From: Microcoleus sp036704825
GTDB taxonomy: Bacteria > Cyanobacteriota > Cyanobacteriia > Cyanobacteriales > Microcoleaceae
Direction: 5' to 3'
Assembly: GCA_036704825.1 (NCBI GenBank)
Contig: JAUBSN010000022.1
Coordinates: 1 to 64,000 of the forward strand
Length of the DNA stretch: 64,000 nucleotides
Shown: piece after piece, positions 8,407-17,832 of the stretch
Numbering within the stretch: position 1 is the first letter of the stretch
How the letters are laid out: every line of letters starts with the position of its first letter
The notes under the pieces: generated by a model
What the model was told of the DNA's origin: nothing
The model's input: only the letters and a program-made list of their open reading frames with translations
Database searches by the model: none
Made by a program: the position numbers and the translations under genes

Positions 8407-9597
8407 CTAAAGTCTAGATAATGCTACCTTTGGCATTAATCTATCCAATATCTGCTCGATCGCAATTACTGTCCAATCAATATCAGCTTCTGTGGTTTCT
8501 CGTCCGAGAGTCAAGCGAATTCCACCAACGGCGCCGATTTCGTCATATCCCATTGCTAATAATATCGGACTGGGAGTTAGTTTGCCGCTGTTACAAGCAG
8601 AACCGGAACTAATGCCAATTCCTGCTAAATTTAGCTGTCTCACCATAGTTTTGCCTGTGATTTGCTCTGTGTTTCTCTTTTGGTAAGGGCGACAGGATGG
8701 AGAGATGATGCAAAAACTGGTGTGGTGCGGCAGCCGACAATATCGATCGCCTGTTGGTACTAAACTGGGTACGCGGGCTAATCGGTCAAAAAGTCGATCG
8801 CGCAATCCAATTAACCTCGGCGTTTCCACATCTATTTCCTGCAATGCTAACTCTGCGGCCACCCCAAAACCGACGATTGCCGGCAGCGCTTGCGTCCCGG
8901 AACGCAATTTCAATTCTTGCCCGCCACCGCCCAACATTGGCACTAATTCTACTCCCGGACGCACGTAAAGCGCGCCTGCACCTTGCGGCCCGTAAAGTTT
9001 GTGACTGGAAACCGAAAGCAAGTCTACGGGCAGTTTCTGCACGTCAATTGGCAGCTTGCCGGCAACTTGAACTGCATCGGTATGAAACATGATATTGCGA
9101 TCGCGCGCAATTTGTCCTAATGCCTCAATTGGTTGCAGCGTGCCAACTTCGCTTTGTCCGTAAATGATTGAAATTAACACTGTATTCGATCGCAGCGACT
9201 CTTGCAAATCCAAAGGGTGAATGCGCCCAAATCTATCCACGGGTAGACGCGTCACTTCCCATCCCGACTGTTCGAGTTGTCGCGCCGGTTCTGCTACTGC
9301 GGAGTGCTCTACGCTGGAGATAATAATATGCTGTGGCTTTGTATAAAGACGCGCAATTCCCATAATTGCCAAATTATCCGCTTCAGTGCCGCCACTGGTA
9401 AAAATCATCGATTCCGGTAGCGCGTTAATCAAGCTAGCAACCTGCATTCTTGCTAATTCTAAAGCTGTCGCCGCCCTTTGTCCCCACTCGTGCAAGCTAG
9501 AAGGATTACCCCACTGCTGAGTCAGGGCTTTTTGCATGACTTGAATAGCTTCTGGGCGTGCGGGTGTTGTGGCACTATAGTCGAGGTAAATTTGCAT
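8407..9597 (-). CDS. Cysteine desulfurase (NifS/IscS type)
   Basis: 396 residues, full family length. PLP enzyme that takes sulfur from cysteine for Fe-S clusters and thiolated molecules. Seen: the start IYLDYSATTP, TSGGTEADNLAI, His98 (SSVEHSA), Asp174 (FHTDAVQVAG), Lys200 for PLP (SVSSHKLYGPQG), and the catalytic Cys335 in SSGSACNSG on the mobile loop. A stretch at about 300-318 (SCRPYQKRNTEQITGK) looks inserted relative to typical enzymes and lies before the active loop. No scaffold or ferredoxin gene is adjacent, so whether it serves general Fe-S assembly, tRNA thiolation or nitrogenase cannot be read from context; the symbol is left open. Confidence 0.93.
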   Translation of the reverse strand: MQIYLDYSATTPARPEAIQVMQKALTQQWGNPSSLHEWGQRAATALELARMQVASLINALPESMIFTSGGTEADNLAIMGIARLYTKPQHIIISSVEHSAVAEPARQLEQSGWEVTRLPVDRFGRIHPLDLQESLRSNTVLISIIYGQSEVGTLQPIEALGQIARDRNIMFHTDAVQVAGKLPIDVQKLPVDLLSVSSHKLYGPQGAGALYVRPGVELVPMLGGGGQELKLRSGTQALPAIVGFGVAAELALQEIDVETPRLIGLRDRLFDRLARVPSLVPTGDRYCRLPHHTSFCIISPSCRPYQKRNTEQITGKTMVRQLNLAGIGISSGSACNSGKLTPSPILLAMGYDEIGAVGGIRLTLGRETTEADIDWTVIAIEQILDRLMPKVALSRL

Positions 9598-9722
9598 GGC
9601 TTTAATTAAATAAATGACGAACTAATAATGAATGATTGACTACCTAATGAATAAGGCACTTATCCTAAAGGCATAAATGATTATTGACTCATGACTCATG
9701 CTTCTTAAATTATGACTGATAA

Positions 9723-9771
9723 CAACTGCCAATTGCCAATTGCCAACTGTCAACTGTCAACTGTCAACTGA
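9723..9771. repeat. Seven-unit heptamer array CAAYTGY
   Basis: Seven heptamers without a gap: CAACTGC, CAATTGC twice, CAACTGT three times, CAACTGA. It ends at the base before the stop codon of the next minus-strand gene. It is the reverse complement of the 5433-5467 unit. Confidence 0.9.
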
Positions 9772-10176
9772 CTAATGACTTCCTGGTTTACAGACGTTGT
9801 AGTCTTCGTGCGACAAAACTTTTTGGGGAATTAAGAAGGTGCCGCAATCTTCACAAAGCATTCTGTAGTTGCGAGTTACAGGAATACTGATTATCAAACG
9901 GTTGTGACGCAGGCGTTTGCCGCCGAAATCTCTGTAATTCTTATTTTCGCCCAAAGCTGCTATAATTGCCCGCGCTTTAGTGACTACGTGGTCGGGCAGA
10001 CCTCTGAGATCGATGATATCTCTAGCAAATGATGCTTCCCTCTCTTGTTTTTTGGTTTGTTTTTGTGTCAGGACTTCAACAAAATGCTGCTGCGCCACCA
10101 ACTCTTGCGTGCAGCGATGGCACGTTTTACCATATCCTTTGTGACCGCACGGAAAAATTCTTTTTCTTTTAGCCAT
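9772..10176 (-). CDS. Cyanobacterial zinc-finger-like protein, unknown function
   Basis: 134 residues from the ATG at 10176 (MAKRKRIFPCGH); a GTG nine codons upstream is less likely. Two cysteine/histidine clusters can be seen: FPCGHKGYGKTCHRC near the start and LCEDCGTFL near residue 110, together four to six likely zinc ligands. Between them is a charged helical stretch (QKQTKKQEREASFARDI) and the segment LRGLPDHVVTKARAIIAAL, followed by a strand-rich part with RNYRMLCEDC. The protein looks like one conserved in cyanobacteria but I cannot assign a function. It ends against a heptamer repeat and has no operon partner. Confidence 0.7.
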   Translation of the reverse strand: MAKRKRIFPCGHKGYGKTCHRCTQELVAQQHFVEVLTQKQTKKQEREASFARDIIDLRGLPDHVVTKARAIIAALGENKNYRDFGGKRLRHNRLIISIPVTRNYRMLCEDCGTFLIPQKVLSHEDYNVCKPGSH

Positions 10177-10367
10177 AAAGCAGCGGTATAGGGTTTGACC
10201 CACGCCCCTGAATGCTGCTACCCTACCAGTGATGCTTCCGGCATCGAGGCAGTTCTACAAGACGCAAAATCTATTCCCTTGCATAAATTTAATAGGTTGA
10301 AACTTTACTCGATCCCATAGTTTTCAACTGTGGGATGGCTAATAACCTCTATATTTTTTAAAATTTT

Positions 10368-12032
10368 GTGGCTGTATTGTATTATCATTTACTCGGTTTC
10401 TGTTGTGCTGGGCTGATAGCGATCAATCTGGCGGGCTGCGGACAAAAAAAGCAAGACGTGCAGAATTTACCTCTCAGTCTGGCTCCGCTGCCTCAAGACC
10501 CCTTGTTGCAAGTATACTTCAATCAGTCGATCGCTTCGAGTTATACAGAGCCTTACCGCCAGCAAACTAGATTTGGAGATGATTTAGAACAGTTGGTCGC
10601 TGTTGCCGTAGCTAGTGCTAGATCGACGGTGGATGTAGCTGTTCAGGAGTTTCGCTTGCCCGGTATTGCGAGGGTTTTGGCCGAACGAAGGCGATCGGGA
10701 ATTAAAGTGAGATTAATTGTCGAACATATGTACAGTCGCCCTTGGAGCGATTTTACAGCGCAGGAGTTGGCGAAATTACCGGAAAGAGAGCGCGATCGTT
10801 ATACCGAATTTGTGCAACTTGCCGATACGAATAAAGACGGTAAATTGACTGCAGATGAAATCAAGCAAAACGATGCTTTGGTAATTGTCAAAGATGCTGG
10901 AATTCCTGTAATTGACGATACTGCTGACGGCAGTAAAGGCAGCGGTTTGATGCACCACAAATTTGTGGTAATTGACGGCAAAACCGTAATCGTCACTTCT
11001 GCTAATTTTACCACCAGCGATATCAACGGCGATTTCAAGACAGCAGCAAGTCGCGGCAATGCGAACAATTTACTGAAAATTGAAAATGCTCAATTAGCGC
11101 AACTATTTACTCAAGAATTTAACATCATGTGGGGCGACGGACCCGGAGGAAAACCCGACAGCAAGTTTGGGATCAAAAAGCCGTTTCGTCAAGTGCAAAA
11201 AGTAAGAGTAGGGAATTCGACAGTGGCGGTGCAATTTTCGCCGACTTCCCAGACTTTGCCTTGGGAAAACAGTGTCAACGGTTTGATAAATCGAACTTTG
11301 GGTAGTGCGAAAAAGTCGGTTGATTTGGCATTGTTTGTATTTTCGGCTCAGCGGTTGTCAAATACTTTGGAAATTAAAGCTAGCCGGGGAGTTGCGGTGC
11401 GAGCTTTAATTGACTCTAATTTTATTTATCGATCTTACAGTGAAGGTTTGGATATGATGGGTGCGACTTTGATGCAAGATTGTAACTTAGAAGCTGACAA
11501 TCGCCCTTGGAGAAAGCCGCTGACTGCGGTGGGAGTGCCGCTGTTACCGGTGGGCGATCGCCTGCACCACAAATTCGGCGTTGTGGACGGCAAAACGGTA
11601 CTTACAGGTTCTCACAACTGGAGTGAGGCGGCCAATCACGGGAATGACGAGACGCTGCTGGCGATCGACAGTCCCACAGTTGCGGCCCATTTTGAGCGGG
11701 AGTTCGATCGGCTTTACAAAGGCGCAATCTTGGGAATTCCCGCCCGAATCAAACAGAGAATTGACGCTAAGAAAAAAGAGTGCGATTCACTACAAGCAGT
11801 ATCAAAATCTGCGAGTGCTAAACCTCAAATCGCTGCGGGTAAAAAGTTAGTTAATTTGAACGCCGCGACTCAGGAAGAATTAGAAACCTTGCCCGGGGTT
11901 GGCCCGAAGTTAGCCGAAAGAATTATTGCAGCGCGGCAACAGCAAGCTTTTACCTCTTTGGAGGATGTGGCACGGGTACAGGGAGTCGGGGACAAGATTT
12001 TAGAGAGATGGCGCGATCGAGTAACTTGGTAG
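10368..12032 (+). CDS. Phospholipase D-like lipoprotein with EF-hand and ComEA-type helix-hairpin-helix
   Basis: 554 residues, GTG start at 10368. Residues 1-24 form a lipoprotein signal ending LAGC (Cys24), so the protein is probably anchored outside the plasma membrane. Two PLD catalytic motifs are present: HHKFVVIDG with H197/K199-region and a following SANFT, and HHKFGVVDG near 400-408 followed by GSHNWSEAANHGNDE. Between the first PLD strands and the first motif lies a canonical EF-hand loop, DTNKDGKLTADE (153-164), with all calcium-binding positions filled. Residues about 493-554 are a double helix-hairpin-helix of the ComEA type (LVNLNAATQEELETLPGVG), which binds DNA. The combination suggests a calcium-responsive extracytoplasmic phosphodiesterase, perhaps a nuclease rather than a lipase; substrate is inferred only. 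Confidence 0.9.
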   Translation: MAVLYYHLLGFCCAGLIAINLAGCGQKKQDVQNLPLSLAPLPQDPLLQVYFNQSIASSYTEPYRQQTRFGDDLEQLVAVAVASARSTVDVAVQEFRLPGIARVLAERRRSGIKVRLIVEHMYSRPWSDFTAQELAKLPERERDRYTEFVQLADTNKDGKLTADEIKQNDALVIVKDAGIPVIDDTADGSKGSGLMHHKFVVIDGKTVIVTSANFTTSDINGDFKTAASRGNANNLLKIENAQLAQLFTQEFNIMWGDGPGGKPDSKFGIKKPFRQVQKVRVGNSTVAVQFSPTSQTLPWENSVNGLINRTLGSAKKSVDLALFVFSAQRLSNTLEIKASRGVAVRALIDSNFIYRSYSEGLDMMGATLMQDCNLEADNRPWRKPLTAVGVPLLPVGDRLHHKFGVVDGKTVLTGSHNWSEAANHGNDETLLAIDSPTVAAHFEREFDRLYKGAILGIPARIKQRIDAKKKECDSLQAVSKSASAKPQIAAGKKLVNLNAATQEELETLPGVGPKLAERIIAARQQQAFTSLEDVARVQGVGDKILERWRDRVTW

Positions 12033-12236
12033 TTAAGTTAATAGTCAGGAATTTCTTCCTGACTCTACAAAGTTCACAGTCAGAACTTCTGTTTTTCGTT
12101 TAGCAACTCAGAATCAAAAACTCAATTCTTCACTAGAAACCTATCCAAGCAACTTTGACAACATATCCGATCTCAAATTTTAAAAATAATAAATTTTCCA
12201 AACAATACTGTCTATTCACATTAGAGGTATAGAGAG

Positions 12237-12884
12237 ATGAAACACACAATATATTTGAAGGTGAGACCGCAAATCAAATTACTAGCTATTTTCCTCGGGG
12301 TAATTTTTTTAACTTTAGCAGCTTTAACAGTAAGCGCTCAGCAAACTAACGAAGCACTATTTAGAGTCAAAAATGAAAACTATTTTAATATTAATTCGAT
12401 TCAATTTAAGCGCGTTGAATATGTAGGTCAGTGTGCCGGTACTGTCATCTCCCCTGATTCGCAAAACGCTCGATTTGCCTCCAGCAAAACTCCTCCCGGC
12501 CCTAACAGGAGGGTGGTGATTAAAAATGTAACTGATGGCATGGAAACTAACCCGTATCCCTACACAGACCGAAGTTACGACAAAGGTGAGTTTTCCGAGG
12601 ATTTTGGATTTAAGTTGGGTAACAGTCACAAAACAAGAACTTTTTCGGTTTTAGAGGGAGAAAATAAATTTATCTATGAAATTAAAGAAAATAATCAAGT
12701 TATAGACCAGGGTGCGCTTACCGCTGAAGTGTCTGTACAAAATTTGGGTGTTTTTCCCCGCCAGCAAATTTGCGAGAGCAAGTTAGAATGTCAAAATACT
12801 TTTAATTGTCGCGACAGTAAAGGCAGAAAAAGACGTTGCAGACGACGAGAGTGTTTTCCTATTCAAAAGTGTCGCTGTCCGTAA
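12237..12884 (+). CDS. Secreted protein with cysteine-rich basic tail, unknown
   Basis: 215 residues. Signal peptide or anchor at about 14-36 (LLAIFLGVIFLTLAALTVSAQ) with an SAQ cleavage site. The middle part is beta-like with no motif I recognise. The last 40 residues hold seven or more cysteines with many Arg/Lys (CESKLECQNTF, CRDSKGRKRRCRRREC, then CRCP), which suggests disulfide bonding or metal binding after export. It is AT-rich and stands alone between the PLD gene and the exchanger, with about 200 bases of AT-rich spacer before it in which I see nothing else. No function is proposed. Confidence 0.75.
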   Translation: MKHTIYLKVRPQIKLLAIFLGVIFLTLAALTVSAQQTNEALFRVKNENYFNINSIQFKRVEYVGQCAGTVISPDSQNARFASSKTPPGPNRRVVIKNVTDGMETNPYPYTDRSYDKGEFSEDFGFKLGNSHKTRTFSVLEGENKFIYEIKENNQVIDQGALTAEVSVQNLGVFPRQQICESKLECQNTFNCRDSKGRKRRCRRRECFPIQKCRCP

Positions 12885-13021
12885 CTACTTCTTGCCCTAA
12901 AATTATTTTCTTTAATTAACTCCAGAAGAGACAGAGGAATAACCAACCAGAAAAAAGATAAGTTATTTTCAAGTTAAGAAGGGCAACCGCGGGCGATTGC
13001 CCCTCCAAGAAAATTGTTACT

Positions 13022-14122
13022 TCAAGTAATGGGGTGAAAGTAAAATGCCGTTCCTAACACGATATATGTTGCTAAAAGCAGCACTCCTTCGAGCCAATTA
13101 GAGCGCCCGTCGAGACTAATTAGATTAGCAATTGTCACTGCAATGGCAACTGCAACTACTTCAAACGGATTGAAGTTTAAATCCATCGGCTGATGAATCA
13201 CTACTCCGATAATCACCAACACTGGCGCTACCAGCAAAGCAACTAGCAAACTCGAACCCATTGCGACAGAAACTGACAAATCCATATTGTTTTTCATCGC
13301 AACACCCACCGCAGTTACATATTCGGCTGCGCCGCCAACAATCGGCAACAGAATTACCCCTGTAAACAGTGGCGTCAATCCCAATCCTTTGGTAGTTTCT
13401 TCGACAACACCCACGAAAATTTCTGATTCAAAAGCAACGGCAACGGTTGAAGCAACTAGCACTCCTAGCCAAAGCCACAAATTCGGTTGATTCGTAGTAG
13501 ATTCCTCTTTGGTATTTTGAGAATTTTCTGACTGTAGTTCTAGTAACCCAACTTCGTAAAGATAGCTGTGCGTTTTTAATGAAAATAGCAGAGTTAGAGC
13601 GTAAACTGCAATTAGGACGATCGCAGTTATTAAGGAAAGATTCTGAATGGCTGAGGGTTCCACTCCATTAGAGGTATAAATTACCATTGTCGGCAGCAGG
13701 ATTGCAATCACTGCTAGAGTCATTGTGGAACCGTTCACCCGCGCAATTATTGACTGAAATTCTTGTTCTTTGTAGCGGATTCCTCCTAACAGCATGGAAA
13801 ATCCCATCACTAAGAGCAAGTTGCTGATAATTGTACCCGTTATGCTGGCTTTCACAATGTCAATTAAGCCGGCTTTGAGGGCAACTATGGCAATAATTAA
13901 TTCCGTAGCATTGCCGAAGAGTGCATTTAGTAAGCCTCCTATCGAGGGCCCCGTAACGATCGCCACTTCTTCTGTTGCTGTGCTCAACCAAATCGCCAGA
14001 GGTATAATGCCTAAAGCGGATGTGATGAAAACTGCGAGGGAACCCCAGTGCAAATACTCAGCGGCGATGGAAATGGGGATGAAAATTAACAGCGCTATGG
14101 AAAGAATTTTTTTGATTGACAT
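13022..14122 (-). CDS. Calcium/proton exchanger (CaCA family, CAX)
   Basis: 366 residues from the ATG at 14122 (MSIKKILSIALL). About eleven hydrophobic spans in two repeats. The two alpha-repeats of the family are clear: GGLLNALFGNATELIIAIVAL and GGAAEYVTAVGVAMKNNMDL with SVAMGSS following; the glutamates in them bind the cation. Between the halves is a short acidic/Asn-rich loop (SENSQNTKEESTTNQ). The protein moves Ca2+ against H+ across the plasma or thylakoid membrane. In cyanobacteria such exchangers serve calcium homeostasis and salt/alkaline tolerance. The EF-hand lipoprotein 1 kb away is an interesting neighbour but on the other strand. Confidence 0.95.
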   Translation of the reverse strand: MSIKKILSIALLIFIPISIAAEYLHWGSLAVFITSALGIIPLAIWLSTATEEVAIVTGPSIGGLLNALFGNATELIIAIVALKAGLIDIVKASITGTIISNLLLVMGFSMLLGGIRYKEQEFQSIIARVNGSTMTLAVIAILLPTMVIYTSNGVEPSAIQNLSLITAIVLIAVYALTLLFSLKTHSYLYEVGLLELQSENSQNTKEESTTNQPNLWLWLGVLVASTVAVAFESEIFVGVVEETTKGLGLTPLFTGVILLPIVGGAAEYVTAVGVAMKNNMDLSVSVAMGSSLLVALLVAPVLVIIGVVIHQPMDLNFNPFEVVAVAIAVTIANLISLDGRSNWLEGVLLLATYIVLGTAFYFHPIT

Positions 14123-14316
14123 AAGAACTCGGATAGTGTACGGCAGTGTGAGGTCGAGTTGCCCGGGCGATCGCAAAGTTGATTTTACACTATTAAACTA
14201 TTCTCTGACAATTCCGGCTGCAGGTGCGATCGATAATTGGGAATATTTAACCGCAAATGCACCCAGAAGGAGGCAGATTGAATATAATAGAATTATATCG
14301 ACATCGGTGAAAAGAT

Positions 14317-15066
14317 ATGTCTCAATCTGTAGTACCAGTTATTGAATCAAAGCAAATTGATACTTCACCTACCTTGACTTTTGAAGAATACCGATTTTAT
14401 CAAACAGATTCAGATCTACAATATGAACTGTACAAAGGCAAATTAATTCCGATGCCAACCGCAACAGTTTTACATATCAAGATTTGCGAATATTTAGTTT
14501 ACAAATTGCAGCGTTACCTAGCTGAAAACAATCTTGACTTAGTAGCAAAAACAGGTTTAGGAGTGAGAACAGAAGAAGATACCTCTCGGATTCCTGATGT
14601 AGTTGTTTGCACTCAAAGTCTTTTGGAACAAGCTGCGGCTAGACCAGGTTCTGGTATCCTCGATTTTGAGGAAAAGCCGCTGTTAGTCATAGAGGTAGTG
14701 AGTCAAAATCGGCGCGCCGATTATGTGATTAAACGAGCTGAGTACGAACTAGCTAACGTACCTGAATATGTAATTGTTGACCCTACACCTAACAAAGAAC
14801 TGGTGCGAGTTTTAGCCTTTCCTGAAGGTGAAGATATCTACACACAAACAGATTTTGTGCCGGGGCAACAAATGGTGTCTGTAGTATTTCCCAATCTGAC
14901 ATTATCAGTGAATGAAATACTGTCTCCGCCATTAGTTGAAGGGTTGATTAAAGCAGAGCAAGCTCGGTTACATGAACTTGAGCAGCAAGCTGATGAGCAG
15001 CGCCAACGGGCTGCAAGATTGGCGGTGAGGTTGCGAGAATTAGGAGTAGATCCCGATCGCATTTAG
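14317..15066 (+). CDS. Uma2-family nuclease-like protein
   Basis: 249 residues. PD-(D/E)xK-like Uma2 fold: Glu37 (YELYKGKLI), Asp94 (SRIPDVVV), Glu126 (LLVIEVVS) and a following DYVIKRAEYELANVPEYVIVD segment with a conserved lysine. The last 40 residues are a short helix rich in Gln/Arg (ELEQQADEQRQRAARLAVRLRELGVDPD). Very close to the two copies at 31155 and 32048, including the MSQSVVP start and the tail. The function of Uma2 proteins is unproven; they are often called putative restriction endonucleases. Confidence 0.92.
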   Translation: MSQSVVPVIESKQIDTSPTLTFEEYRFYQTDSDLQYELYKGKLIPMPTATVLHIKICEYLVYKLQRYLAENNLDLVAKTGLGVRTEEDTSRIPDVVVCTQSLLEQAAARPGSGILDFEEKPLLVIEVVSQNRRADYVIKRAEYELANVPEYVIVDPTPNKELVRVLAFPEGEDIYTQTDFVPGQQMVSVVFPNLTLSVNEILSPPLVEGLIKAEQARLHELEQQADEQRQRAARLAVRLRELGVDPDRI

Positions 15067-15155
15067 GAGCTGGGATGACACAGAAGTCAGGAGTTAATTG
15101 TTATTAGTTATATAAAATCTGTTAGCAGCAGAATTATTCAGATATCAATGCTCTG

Positions 15156-15256
15156 CATCTGCGTGAATCCGCGTTCATCCATTGTCATCTGCGGTTGCAA
15201 AATTATCTTTTTTTTAACCGCAGATACAGGCAGATTAACAGAGACTAACGCAGATG
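15156..15256. repeat. Inverted repeat built of CATCTGCGGTT units
   Basis: CATCTGCGT and ATCTGCGGTT (15187-15196) face AACCGCAGAT (15216-15225) and ACGCAGATG across about 20 bases. The same units are arranged as an inverted repeat at 24200-24271. It is dispersed non-coding DNA. Confidence 0.8.
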
Positions 15257-15291
15257 AGTAATATCTATCGATCGCGCTTGATACTGTGCAA

Positions 15292-15912
15292 CTATTCCAC
15301 CCAGCGCACCCGCACAAAATGAGCTTCGCGTCCCCAGAAGTCGTGACTTACAGCAATATCAACAACACTCAAATTAAACGGAATAGCAGTTGTGACGTAC
15401 CGCTGAGCCAGAGCTCCCACATCAGGAGCTAACTGAGCCGCCGCCGCCGCCGCTGCACCCACACCTAACAGTTGCAGAATGGGCCCTTTCGGCATAGCTA
15501 AATTGATGCCAACAGCAAGTCCAGCCGTCAGCAGCATTGCCACCGACAAATTCGTGCCGCAGCGGGGATGTACAGCTAAATCCCACTCTCCGCTGGCAAC
15601 CCGGTGCAAAGCCTCGCGCACTGCCTGACGCAACTGTGCAACGTTAACGTGACCGTACAAATAAAACCCTTGGTCTGTGGACATCCCGCCCAATAACTCA
15701 TTATCGGTTCTTGCTGTCGTCGCACCAAACGATTGGCCCAGTACCCAAACCGTAGCGTGTTCCAAAGCATGAACTTGGCGCAAAGTCAAGACTTCTTTCA
15801 AACCGGGCACAAAATTGAGTTGTCGCAACAAATCAGCATCTTGAGTCCGCTGCGGGGCAAAGTCGAAGGGAAACTGGCCGGTGCGGCCGGAAGCAGAAGC
15901 AGTAGTTGTCAT
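15292..15912 (-). CDS. DUF6391-type cyanobacterial protein
   Basis: 206 residues, conserved-looking over its full length. Key segments: LTLRQVHALEHATVWVLGQ with a HALEH motif that could bind metal, an acidic LLGGMSTDQGFYLYGHV, then AVHPRCGTNLSV, then two hydrophobic stretches (about 122-160) rich in Ala and Gly that may be membrane spans, and a short C-terminal domain ending FVRVRWVE. I recognise the set as the DUF6391 family of cyanobacteria. HALEH plus HPRCGTN recalls a membrane metallo-enzyme, but no activity is known to me. Confidence 0.8.
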   Translation of the reverse strand: MTTTASASGRTGQFPFDFAPQRTQDADLLRQLNFVPGLKEVLTLRQVHALEHATVWVLGQSFGATTARTDNELLGGMSTDQGFYLYGHVNVAQLRQAVREALHRVASGEWDLAVHPRCGTNLSVAMLLTAGLAVGINLAMPKGPILQLLGVGAAAAAAAQLAPDVGALAQRYVTTAIPFNLSVVDIAVSHDFWGREAHFVRVRWVE

Positions 15913-16089
15913 ATCAAAACGCCTCCATTAACTTTATTAAGTGAATATTTAACATTAGCAATTCGGTTGAGAAAAAGCCGATCGTAAATTATCCATAGTT
16001 TTGAATTTAAACCCTAGCAATGGCAGGTTTTGTGGAAAAATTATCAGCCCTCAACCTGCCCTTACTAATAGATCGCACTTATTCCCTGT

Positions 16090-16803
16090 TTATTGCTCTA
16101 CCCGCTGGCCGTCACGGAATACTCCCGGAAGTCGCCGGCCTCTGGTATCGATAATTGTGCCTTTACCGTGAGGCAATCCCTTGCGTAACTCTCCCTGATA
16201 GCGGATACCGTTGGAGAACGAACAGTTACCCCTGCCATCAAGTTCTTGACTGTAGAACTGTCCCGAACACCGACTGCCGTCAGCGCGGGTGAACGCTCCC
16301 GTACCTAAAGGCTTACCCCCTAAAAATTGACCCACAAAGCGATCGCCATTAGCAAAAATGAATTGTCCTTGTCCCGTGGGCACGCCTACTTTTTGATCCA
16401 GAGAAAACGACCCTATATAGCGATCGCCATTAGTAAAAATAGCTGTCCCGGAACTAACTTTGCCATCTCGGAATATACCCTCCACGCGGGCGTCGTCCTT
16501 AAATATAAATTGTCCTCGACCATTTGGTTTGCCCAGACGGAACTGCCCCTCATAGCGATCGCCGTTGGAATATATGTATACCCCAGTGCCACTGGGCAAA
16601 CCGTTAACAAACTGTCCGATGTAGCTATCACCGCTGTCATAATCGCACCTAACTCTACCTGTAGCGATAGCTGGCACGCAGCGACCGGTTTTAGCTTCTG
16701 TTCCTTGCGCCATTGAGGGCAATGGATAAGTCGCGCAACTACCAATTCCCAACACTGATGCAACTAATAAAGCGATTCTACTGGTCCAAGAACGGGAAAT
16801 CAT
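16090..16803 (-). CDS. MORN-repeat lipoprotein/secreted protein
   Basis: 237 residues from the ATG at 16803. The N-terminus has a hydrophobic export signal (LLVASVLGIGSC), possibly a lipobox. From about 55 to the end there are eight or so MORN units of the form YxGQFxxGxPxGxGxxxxxNGDR (for example YEGQFRLGKPNGRGQFIF). MORN repeats fold into a beta sheet that binds lipids or proteins. It is a paralogue of the next gene at 16909-17649, with the same order of units, the CDYDSGD/CNYEGGD start and the DTRGRRLPGVFRDG end. The pair arose by tandem duplication. Confidence 0.9.
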   Translation of the reverse strand: MISRSWTSRIALLVASVLGIGSCATYPLPSMAQGTEAKTGRCVPAIATGRVRCDYDSGDSYIGQFVNGLPSGTGVYIYSNGDRYEGQFRLGKPNGRGQFIFKDDARVEGIFRDGKVSSGTAIFTNGDRYIGSFSLDQKVGVPTGQGQFIFANGDRFVGQFLGGKPLGTGAFTRADGSRCSGQFYSQELDGRGNCSFSNGIRYQGELRKGLPHGKGTIIDTRGRRLPGVFRDGQRVEQ

Positions 16804-16908
16804 CAATCAACTTTCTCCTGTGCGCTGTTAGATATTATCTGCTTCTGTCCTTTGTCTTTTGTCTCATTTGTTGTCAAAAGTTGGCTGAAAACCTCAATCA
16901 TTTATCCT

Positions 16909-17649
16909 TTACGAAACTCCGGGCTTGCCGTTGCGAAATACCCCCGGAAAGCGCCTACCGCTAGCATCGATCATCGTCCCGACACCGTGAGGCACTCCCT
17001 TTCGCAATTCTCCTTCATAGCGCGTCCCGTTGGGGAAAGTGCAGGAGACACTAGCGTCAAGTTCTTGATTAAAAAATCTGCCGGAACAGCGAGTGCCGTC
17101 TGCGCGCACCAATACCCCAGGGCCAAAGGGTGAGCCTGCAAAGAATTGTCCTTCATAGCGATCGCCATTGCTATAAAAAAATTGACCCCGCCCGGCAGGT
17201 TGGCTGCTAATGGCATCAGTCTGAACGTTCCTGACGACTGCGAACTCTCCGACGTAGCGCTCGCCGTTGGGAAAAACGACCGTCCCCGATCTCATTGTGC
17301 CGTCTTGGAACACGCCGATGTAGCGGGCATCATCTTTAAAAATGAAAGTCCCTCTACCATTTGGCACTCCATTCCGAAAATTTCCTTCGTAGCGATCGCC
17401 ATTAGCGTACACGTAGACTCCGCTGCCGTCGGGCAGGCCGTTGACGAAATTTCCCTCGTAGTTATCGCCTCCCTCGTAATTGCATTTTACTCTTCCCGTA
17501 GGAGGGTTGCCTTGGCAGAAGGGAGAGCGTTTTCCTTCTTCTGGTTTTTGTTGAGCCATTGATGGCTGGGGATTCAAGAGATTAGTGGCGCTCCCGGTAC
17601 AAGAAGCAACTAATATCACCATCCCTAATTTTTGAATTGAACCGAGCAC
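16909..17649 (-). CDS. MORN-repeat lipoprotein/secreted protein (paralogue)
   Basis: 246 residues with a GTG start at 17649, supported by AAAGGAG at good spacing. VASC near residue 16 is a possible lipobox. MORN units start at about 62 (YEGNFVNGLPDGSGVYVY) and repeat to the end (ASGRRFPGVFRNGK). Central units (YVGEFAVVRNVQTDAISSQ) are more degenerate than in the neighbouring paralogue. Two cysteines near residues 44 and 55 (FCQGN, VKCNYEGGD) are shared with the paralogue and could form a disulfide. It is transcribed first, followed after about 100 bases by 16090-16803, so both may share one message. Confidence 0.9.
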   Translation of the reverse strand: MLGSIQKLGMVILVASCTGSATNLLNPQPSMAQQKPEEGKRSPFCQGNPPTGRVKCNYEGGDNYEGNFVNGLPDGSGVYVYANGDRYEGNFRNGVPNGRGTFIFKDDARYIGVFQDGTMRSGTVVFPNGERYVGEFAVVRNVQTDAISSQPAGRGQFFYSNGDRYEGQFFAGSPFGPGVLVRADGTRCSGRFFNQELDASVSCTFPNGTRYEGELRKGVPHGVGTMIDASGRRFPGVFRNGKPGVS

Positions 17650-17774
17650 GATCGATCTCCTTTAACTTCAATTACTAATAGGGATTTTCTAGAAGCTAAT
17701 ACTCGCTGAAAAGTCCTCTATTTTTTAATCCCTTTACTAATTTTACCTTCAGGTTCGAGATCTGCCCTAAATGC

Positions 17775-17806
17775 AAAAAGGCAAAAACTCTCATTTTTGC
17801 CTTTAG
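17775..17806 (-). terminator. Terminator of the proline-rich lipoprotein gene
   Basis: On the minus strand AAAGGCAAAAA pairs with TTTTTGCCTTT over a 6-base loop and is followed by more T. It lies 27 bases after the stop of the gene ending at 17833. Confidence 0.7.
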
Positions 17807-17832
17807 CATTTTTCCTACTTTACTGTCAATTC

